Shown: positions 1-9,200 of the stretch, piece after piece | Numbering within the stretch: the stretch's first letter is position 1 | How the letters are laid out: each line of letters begins with the position of its first letter | Assembly (NCBI GenBank): GCA_033857955.1 | Contig: JAWVCW010000006.1 | Span: forward strand, 361,098-425,097 | Source of the DNA: Gaiellasilicea sp033857955 | GTDB lineage: Bacteria > Actinomycetota > Thermoleophilia > Gaiellales > Gaiellaceae | Length of the DNA stretch: 64,000 bases | Direction of reading: 5' to 3' | Translations under genes and position numbers: made by a program | The notes under the pieces: generated by a model | The model's input: the letters and a program-made list of their open reading frames with translations, nothing else | What the model was told of the DNA's origin: nothing | The model's database searches: none

Positions 1-231
1 ATCTTGTTGCCGCTCCCGAGAACATGAGCGGACGCTCGGGCAGCAAACGATCCGAACGGGATACGCGTGGAGCCGTCGTCGGCGCCCAAGCCAAAGCTCG
101 CCTGCCCCGATCGTGAGGTTCGTCGGATCCAATTGAAGTCGAATGGCGCGGCTGCCACCTGCTGACACGCGCTGACACGCAACTGCCCCCACCACGTTCT
201 CCGAACCAATTCCGCGATACGCCGGGGCGAT
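1..231. other. Non-coding stretch downstream of the giant subtilase gene
   Basis: No plausible gene is visible. The only structure I see is a perfect tandem duplication of the 10-mer gctgacacgc at 161-180. I see no GC hairpin with a T-run that would be a convincing terminator for the gene ending at 232. Confidence 0.5.
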
Positions 232-3200
232 CTACGGGATGTTGGCGATCACGATCGTGGCCTTCGCGCCCTTTGGGCCGCTGGCCTGGACGCGGATCGT
301 GTTCACGTAGCCGGGCTTCATCGCCGTGCCCACCGTGAACTTGCGCACCTGGCCGGCCTTCAGCCGATGCTGTCCGAAGTACCTGCCGTTCACGAGCAGG
401 ACGACCTTGCGCATTCCGGGCGTGCCGTTTGTGACGGTGACTCGGTGATCTGTATGAGGCACGTTGCGGAAGACTTCGTCCTGCGGCTTGCCGGCGAAGC
501 GTTGCACGGTCATGACGATCGGGTCGCAGATCGCGGGATTGCCGGCGAGATCGTGGAAGAGCACCTCGACGCCCATGCTCTTCTTCTTGTTGATGGCGGT
601 CGCGATGAGCGTGACCGGGCCTAGTGAGCCGACCGGGTAGGGCTCGACGACGACGGTCGTGTTCAACTTGTAGGTGACTTCATGCCGGGCGAGGCCGGAA
701 CCGATCTCCTCGACTCGGAAGCGGATGAACGGGTTGCCGGCGGCAGTCGTCCCCTGCTCGACGATCTCGCAGGACGGCGGCGTCGTGTCCACCGGGGGCG
801 TGGTCGGGGTGACGGTGATCGAGACCATCGCCGTCGCGGTACCGCCCTTGCCGTCGCTCGCGGTGTAGTTGAAGAGATCAGGGCCGGTGTAGCCGGCGGC
901 CGGCGTGTAGGTCGTTCCGTCGTAACTGCCGTGGAACGGCGTGGCGTGCGTGAACGTGAGCGTGTCGCCGTCGACATCGGTGCCGGCGAGCAGAATGGCG
1001 ATGGGCCTGTCCTGGCGTGTCGTCACGGAGCGGTCGTCGACCTTCGGCGCGTCGTTGACCGGCCGGACGGTGATCGAGACGGTGGCGCTGTCGGTGCCGC
1101 CGTGCCCGTCGCCGGCGGCGTAGGTGAAGCTGTCGGGTCCGTTGTAGTTCGCAGCCGGGGTGTACACACCGCCCGCATAGCTGCCGTGGGCGGGCGCGGT
1201 CGTGGTGATCGTCAGCGAGTCGCTGTCGACGTCAGTACCCGTGAGCGCGATTGCGAGTGGGATGTCCTCGTCCGTCGCGACGGACTTGTCGGCGACATCC
1301 GGCGCGTCGTTCACCGGCCGCACCGTGATCGAGATCGAGCCGACGTCCATGCCCCCGCGCCCATCGGAGACGACGAAGTCGAACGAGTCGGGGCCGTGGT
1401 AGTTCGCGGCCGGCGTGTAGGTCGTACCGTCCCACGAGCCGTGCTGCGGCGCGGTCGTGGCGGCGAACGTCAGCTCGCCGCCGTCGACATCGGTCGCGCC
1501 GAAGGTGATCGCCAATGAGGAGTCCTCGTCGAGGGCGACGCTCTGGTCGCCCGCGACCGGCGGATCGTTCACCGGCCGGACCGTGATCGAGATCGTGGCC
1601 GTGTCGGTGCTGCCGTGGCCGTCGTCCGCCGTGTACGTGAACGAGTCGGGCCCGTTGTAGTTCGCCGCGGGCGTGTAGACGGCGCCGGCGAAGCTGCCGT
1701 GGCTCGGGCTCGTCGTCGTGAGCGTGAGCGTGTCCCCGTCAGGGTCGCTGCCGGAAAGGACGATCGTCAGCGGCGTGTCCTCATCCGTCTCGAGTGCGCG
1801 GTCGGCCACGTCCGGTGCGTCGTTCGCGGGGCGGACGGTGATGCTGACGGTCGCCGTGTCGGTGCGGCCGAGGCCGTCGTCCGCCGTGTAGGTGAACGAG
1901 TCCGGGCCGTTGTAGCCCGCCGCGGGCGTGTAGGTCGTGCCGTCGTAGCTGCCGTGCGAGGGCGACGTGTGGGTGATCGAGAGCGCGTCGCCATCGACGT
2001 CCGTCCCCGTCAACGCGATCGCCACCGAGCTGTCCTCATCGACGCCGACGGAGCGGTCGAGAACGTCCGGAGCGTCGTTCACGGGCGCCACGTGGATCGT
2101 CACCGTGCCGTTGTCGGCCTGCCCGTCAGCGTCCGTGGCGGTGTAGACGAACCTGTCGGTGCCGTTGAAGTTCGGGCTCGGCGTGTACACACCCGCGACG
2201 TAGCTGCCGTGATCGGGCGGATCGATCACGGCAATCGTCGGCGTGCCGCCGTCCGGATCGGTGGCCGTCAGCGTGATCGACACGGGCGTGTCCTCCGGTG
2301 TCATGACGTTCAGGTCCGCGGCCACCGGCGACTCGCCGACCGGGGTGACGACGATCTTGACGAACGCAACCTCGCTCGCCTTCCCGTCGCTGGCGCGGTA
2401 GGTGAACTCGTCCAGGCCGACATAGTTCGCCGCCGGTGCGTAGAGGAAGTCGCCGTTCGGCTGCAGCGAAGCCGTTCCGTGCGCCGGGCTCGACTCGAGC
2501 GTCACCGTGAGCGCATCCCCGTCCGGGTCGAGGTCGTTGGTCAGCACGTTCCCCCACGCCGGCGTGTCCTCAGGCGTGAACACCTCATCGAAGAACGGCT
2601 CCGGCGGATCGTTCACCGGGCTGACGGTGATCGAGACCGTCGCAGCGGGCGAAAGCAGGGTGCCGTCGCTCGCCGCGTAGCTGAACGAGTCGGGCCCGTT
2701 GTAGTTGTGGCTCGGGACGTAGGTGAAGCCGCCGTCAGCGCCAGAGGTCAGCGAGCCGTGGGCGGGCTGTGTGATCAGCGACGTGCTCAGCGCATCGCCG
2801 TCTAGGTCCGCGTCGTTGCCGAGCACACCCGGCGCTGCAACGACGAGTGGCGTGTCCTCGCTCGTCGTGTAGGCGTCGTTGACAGCTGTCGGTGCAGCGG
2901 TGGTCGCGGCGATCGTCAGCGACGCTGTCGCGACGCGGCTGTCCGCGGTGCCGTCGTTCGCCTTGAAGGTAAAGCTGTCGGGCCCGGAGTAACCGCTCTG
3001 CGGGGTGTGGGTGAACGTCCCGTCCGCGTTGAACGACAGGGCGCCGTGAGCCGGTCCTACGACGACCGCGTAGGCGAGTGGGTCGTTCTCGCCGTCCGTG
3101 CAGGTGACGGCGCCGATGATCTGCTTGTCCTCCGCACCGGAGAAGGACGCGTCGGGGCAGCTGGGCGGGCCTGCCACGTGAACGACGGTGATGTAGACGT

Positions 3201-6200
3201 TCGACAGCGTCGTGGCGCCGTGGCTGTCGCCGATCTCGTAACGGAAGTTGGCCTGGCCGCTGAATCCGGGCTCCGGCGTGTAGAGCACCATGTCGCCGGA
3301 GATGACCGCAGTTCCGAACGTGTAGTAGTGCGGCAGGACGGCCGTCAGGGTCAGTGTGTCGCCGTCGCCGTCGGTGTCGTTCGCCAGAATGTCGGCGATC
3401 GGGATCGCGAGGGCCGTGTTCTCGTTCGTCGTGAAGTTGTCAGCCTGCGCGAAGGGCACGTCGTTCACCGGGTCGATCGTGAGGTCCACGGTCGCCGGCA
3501 GCGATGTGTCCTGCCCGTCGTTGACCGCGAACGTGAAGGAGTCCGCGCCGCTGTAGTCCCGGTCGGGCCGGTATGACACGCTGGCGCCGCTCACGACCAG
3601 CGTGCCGTGCTGCGGGAACGTCATGACACTGAACGTCAGCGGATCGTCGTCCAGATCCGAGCCGGCCAGTGTGATCGGGAACGAGGAAGTGTCCTCGGTG
3701 AGCGTGACGCTCTGTGCCAGCGCAGCCGGCACCTGGTTGCTTGCGAGGCTGAAGGAGAAGTCCACCCTGGCTTCGACGTTCGCCTTGGCGGTCACGATCT
3801 TCGTCTGGGGCTTGTAGCCGGGCGGCGCCACGGTGACGCGCCAGTCCTTGTCGGCGTTGAGGTCGCCGAGTGGAACGCCTTCGATCCGGTAGTCGCCGTT
3901 CGCGTCCGTCGTGGCGCTGCCGCCGAACTCGGTGCCGACGAAGACGCTTGGCATCGGATTGCCGGTGTCCGCGTTCGTGATCCTGCCGACGAGGACCCCG
4001 AGTGAGGTCTGCCGCGTGCCGAAGTCGACCGCGATCGTGGCGCCGCAGAAGATGGTCACGGTCTTCGACTGCGAGAAGAACCCGCTCGCCGACGCCGTGA
4101 GGTACACCTGCGTGGGGTTGTTGCCAAAGCCCGGCTGGATGTTGTCGATCTGGAACCGGCCCTGGGCGTCCGTGTACACCGGGTACGTACCGCCTGCGAT
4201 CTGCGCGCTCGCAATCGGTGCCTGCGTGTTCGCATTGACAACCGAGCCGACGATACGCGCCGGCGTGCATTTGCGGAGCAGGCGATAGTCGAGTCGCGAC
4301 GTCTTGTCGGCCTCGATCGTCGTGATCTGCAAGATGCTCCAGTAGTCGGTCGCGTACGCGGTCAGGTTCTTGCCCACGGCCGCGTTCCGGTTGCCGAGCG
4401 TGATCTGCGGCGCGGAGTAATTCCCATTCCGGTCCGTACTGCCACAGATCGTCGACGGGTAGCAGTAGATTCCCCCGTCGGTGACGACGGCGGACGGGAT
4501 CGGCGCGCCGGTCGTGACGTCCTTCACCGAGCCGGCGAGGGCGCCGTAGCGCTTCTTCAGGAGCCGGAAGTTCGCGGTCGCGGTCTTGCCGTTCTCGAGC
4601 AGGACGACCTGGTACGGCGAGGCGTAGTAGCCGTCCTTGGTCGCCGACGGGTAACGGTAGGCCGAGGTCTGGAGGAAGCCGAGGAAGATGTTCTCGGCCC
4701 GGAAGTGGCCCGTCGAATCGGTGAAGGTGCCATAGCCGTACTCGTAGATGTTGCCGACGTAGGCATCAGCGACTGGAGCGCCTGTTTCCTCGTCGTAGAC
4801 GAACCCTTCGAACGTCGAGTAGCCGGAGAACCCCTTCTTGATCCAGACATCCCCGTGCGCCTCGTCGCCGCAGCCGGAGATGAAGAGATCCTGGGTAACG
4901 CCCACCGATCCCGGCGGGTCGTCGTCGCTCGGGACCGGCTCGACCCGGTAGCTGGTCGGAGCATTGTTGTGGCCGAGGAGCAGCGTCCGATCGAAGTCGA
5001 ACCGGCCCTGCGCATCGGACTGCAAGAAGACGTAGTTGTAGAACGTGACCCACAATTTGACCGAGTGGTTCGCCGCGACTTCACCGGTTTCGTTGCCGTC
5101 AGCGTCGAGGTAGAGCACGCGACCGCCGCGGACCTTCCCGGTGCACTGCTTGACGAGCTCGAAGTCGAGCGTCTTCGGATTGTCCTTGTCGGCGGTTACG
5201 GCCTTGGACTGTTCCCAGTAGCCCGCGGCGCCGGCAGTGACCCCGTACCCGATGGGCTGGTTGCCCGGCGCCAGCTCGGCATCTCCCGCATATGTCCCGT
5301 CCGAGCCGGCGGTCAATGACGGGCCGTAATAGGCGATCGCGACCGACGCACCCGGGATGGGCGTCGTCGTCGGCACGACCTGGTTCGGGTTGGCCGGGTC
5401 CGGAACTCCCTCGACCACCTTGCCGGAGAAGTGACCCTGCCGCTTCTTCAGCATCGTGAGGTCGACGTACGACGTCGCACCGCAGTACGCAGTCGTCAGC
5501 GCAGACGACTCCCAGTGGCCGGTCTTGGTGGCCGTGAGGTAGTGCCCGACCGGGGCGTTGTAGTAGCCGAGAGCGACGTTGCGGAGCGTGAACCGGCCGT
5601 TCGCGTCCGTGACCGCCGACGGCCCGTAGTTGTCGAGAACGGTCGCGCCGATGACGGGAGCGCCGGACTCGGCGTCCGTGACGCCACCGCTGATCGTTCC
5701 GTAGCAGATCGGGATCAGGCCGAACGCAACCTTCACCTCATCGCTCACGGTGTGGGTGATCCCGCCCGCGGTGCCGGTGACGATGATCGGGAAGTTGCCC
5801 GTCTGCGCGCCCTGACCGGCCGTGATCGTCAGCACCGAGACGGAGCCGGGCGGGGCGGGATTGACGCTGAAGGAGCCGGTGACGTCGGCCGGCAAGCCTT
5901 CGACGGAGAGAGTGACCGGTTCCGTGAAGCCCTCGGAGCCGACGACCGTGACCGCGAAGCTGTTGGACGCCCCGGGGACGATCGTCTTGCCCTCGCCGCC
6001 GAGGAAGAGCGCGAAGTCGTTGGTGAACCGGACGGTGGCGGTGTCGGTCGAGCTGTCGCCGCGGCTGTCTGTGACCTGTAGGCCGATCGTGTAGTCGTGG
6101 GCGGCCAGGCACGTCCCGCCGCAGACCGTCGCGAGGACGCTGGCCCAGTTGACGGGCAGCGGCGTGCCGCCGAGGAGATCGTCGTAGGCACCGTCGCTGT

Positions 6201-9200
6201 CGAGGTCCCAGGCGTACGAGCCGATCGAGTCGCCGGGATCGGCGTCGCGGGAGCGCGACCCGTCGAGCACGAGGGCGTTGCCGAGCCCCGACAGATAGGG
6301 CCCACCGGCCTCGGCGACAGGCAGCGTGTTCGCGAGCACAGAGAGGGAACCGGATCCGCTCGTGGCCTTGTAGTCGTCGTTGCCCGCGAAGCTGATGGAG
6401 ACGGTGCGGGGGCCGGCCGCCACGCCCGTCAGGGTCACGGTCGCCTCGGCCTGGCCGTCGGCGCCGGTGACCGCGGTGGCGGTGAGGTCGCCAATCGTGA
6501 ACGTCACCGGTAGCCCGGGAATCGGTTGGCCGTAATACCACGTCTTCGCGAGCGTGCGCAGCGTCACGTTCTTTCCGACGAAACCCTGCGTGTCGCCTGT
6601 GTAGAACAGCGTCGGCGTCGGCAGTGACTCGACGGAGAGCCACCTGTCGACCGAGAGCGAGCGCCCGCTCGAGTCGGTCGCGGTCAGCTTCGCATTGAGA
6701 TATGCGCTCGACGTATAGCGGTGCACGATGCTTTCCCCAGGCGCGAGCACGGCCGCGCCAGAACCATCACCGAAGTCGAGCACGGCGCCGATCGGCGTGC
6801 CCGCGGCGTCACGGGAGACGTTCGTGAACGTGATCGCCTTCGATTCGAGCGGCGAGACGTCGGAGACGGTGAAGGCGGGAATCGGCGGCTCGGCCGGCGG
6901 CGTGGCGGCGATGAGGAGCCTTGCCTGCTCGGTCGCGAAGAACGCGGCGGCGCTCGATTCCTTCGAGTCGTTCGGGGCCGACTCGGACGTGCTCGTCTCC
7001 ACGACCGTCGCCCCTGCCCCGGTCGGCGTCGGAACGACCTCTGGGGCCGCGGCGCCTGCGATGCCGTCCTCGCCGGCGCTCGTCGCTGCCTCGAGTGAAT
7101 CGGTGTTCGGCGCCGCATCCTTCCCCGATGACCGAGCGGCGGACCGTCCCGCTGGGACGGCAGGTGGGCAGTCGAGCGCCGTGCCGTAGCTCGTCGCCCA
7201 GCGCCAGTGATTGCCCTGCTCGCGCGCAATCCCGACCGCCTTCCAGGACGGGTTGAGCATGTTCTCGTTGTGGCCGGCGGTGGAGGCGCGCCAGGCGAAG
7301 AACGCCTGGAAGCCGGTGGCCGAGTCGGTGGCCAGGTTCTCCCCCACTGCCGCCGTCTTCGGATAGAGCGCGTCCCAGGCCCGCTCGCCCGGCCCGCGCC
7401 CGTCGAGGCCCGTGTGAGCCATGTAGTCGTTCACGGCCATGTCGTGCGCGTGCTCCTCGGCGGCCTTCGTCAGCGTCGGAGAGACGCCGAGGAGCGGAGC
7501 GACGCCGTTCTGGATCCGATAGGCGTTGACGAAATTGAGGAAGTTCGTCTCCTCGGCGTCCAGGGCCACACCCGGATCGCAGACGATCACCCCCGGTGGT
7601 GGCGGCGGCGGGCAGTTTTGGCCGGTCAACGGGTCGCAGGCCGGCGTCGGCCCTGGCGTGACGGTCAGCGTCGCCTCGGCGGTCGTCGAGTCGCCGTCCT
7701 TATCGGTCACCTTCAGCACGAGCGGGTAGATGCCGGCCGGCACGGTCGCCGGAAACTCGAGCGAACCTTCCTGCGCGGCGTCCGTTCCACCCAGCGGCGC
7801 GATGCCGGGCTTCGTGGTCGTGATCGACCAGACGAGCTGCGTCTTGTCGATCTTTCCCGGATCGACCATGCCCCACGTCACCGAGATGGGGGTTCCTTGC
7901 TGTCCCTGCGCATCCTCGATGTGTCCCTCCGGCGGCAGGTTCGAGACGACGATCTGCTGCTGACTCGAATCGGAGAGGCCCTTCGCATCCGTGACGGTGA
8001 GCATCACGGTGTACGTGCCATTGTCCGGGAACAGATGGTGCGGGTTCGGGCCGGTCTGCCCTGGCTCACCGTCGCCGAAGTCCCAGGCCCACTTCTCGAT
8101 GTCGTTGTCGACGTCGGTCGAGCGGTCGTGGAACTGCGGCAGGCGACCCTCCTCGGCCGCGGCCGGGCCAGTGAAGGCGGCTACCGGCGCGTGCGGCACG
8201 CCGCAGTCCGGCAGGGTCGGCGTCGGAGCGAGCGCGGTCCCGTACGAGGCGACCGCCGCGAACGCGTACGTGACGTGCAGGTGACCCGGGCCGACCGGCA
8301 TCGGACGGTCGCCGGGCGCGAAGTCCTCCTTGCGCCCGATGCTGGTCGCCCCAGGAAGATATGTGCCGCCGTCGGACGCCACGCGGTACCCGAACGAGGT
8401 CGTCAGATCCTTGTTCTTCACGCCGCAGGACTGGAAGGGCGCGAGCGTCCCGTCGGGATTGCGCGGGAAGACGATCTCCTGCTCGGGGTGGGCTGCGAAG
8501 CGGACCTCATTGCCGACGCCCTGTGGGATCAACAGGGTCTCCGTGCGGGCCGCGTGCACCTCTACTGGGTCGACGGTGCCGCCCGCGAGGCTGCCGAAGA
8601 GCGCATAGTGATACGGCAGGTCGCCGACCGCCTGCAACCCTTGGACGTGCAGGCCGTCAGCCGCGTCGTCGGAGGCAACGCCGTCGACCGGCTTGTCGGC
8701 ATAGGCATTGGGGTCGATCACCTGCCAGGTCGAGAGCTTCTCGCCGTTCTCGGTCGAGCCGTCGACGTTGGCGAGGGTCCACGTCGCCCGCGACGTGGTG
8801 AGGCTGTCCGTGAGCTGCTCGGTGAGCTTGAAGCTCGAGCCACCGCCCTCCAGCGTCCCCGAGCGCGAGATCCCGCCGTTCGCCTGGCTGTCGATGTGGA
8901 TCTCGAAGTTGTCGAGGCAGTAATCGACTCCGGCGAGCGTGCAGTCGGGCATTCCCGGCGGCGCGGCCGACCAGCGCGTCGAGCCGGACTCGTGCCACTC
9001 GTCGATCGACTGCCGCCAGAGGTAGGTGATCTTCAGCTTCGGAGCCGTCGTGACGTCCACGCTCGCCGTCTGCGTCTCGCCGTTGCCGAAGTCGACAGTG
9101 GCCGTGACCTTGTAGGTGTCGGTCGTGCTGCCTGCGCTGAAGACGCCGGTGGCCCGGCCGGTGCCGTCGGTGCTCGAGGGCGTCTGCGTGAGGCTCGCGG

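Noticed and set aside
160..180. Tandem gctgacacgc repeat as an attachment site or CRISPR-like unit
   Set aside because: Only two 10-base copies, no integrase, no spacer structure.
1615..2805. Long plus-strand frame opposite the cadherin-like repeats
   Set aside because: It repeats with the same 255-bp period as the sense gene and has low-complexity, arginine-rich composition.
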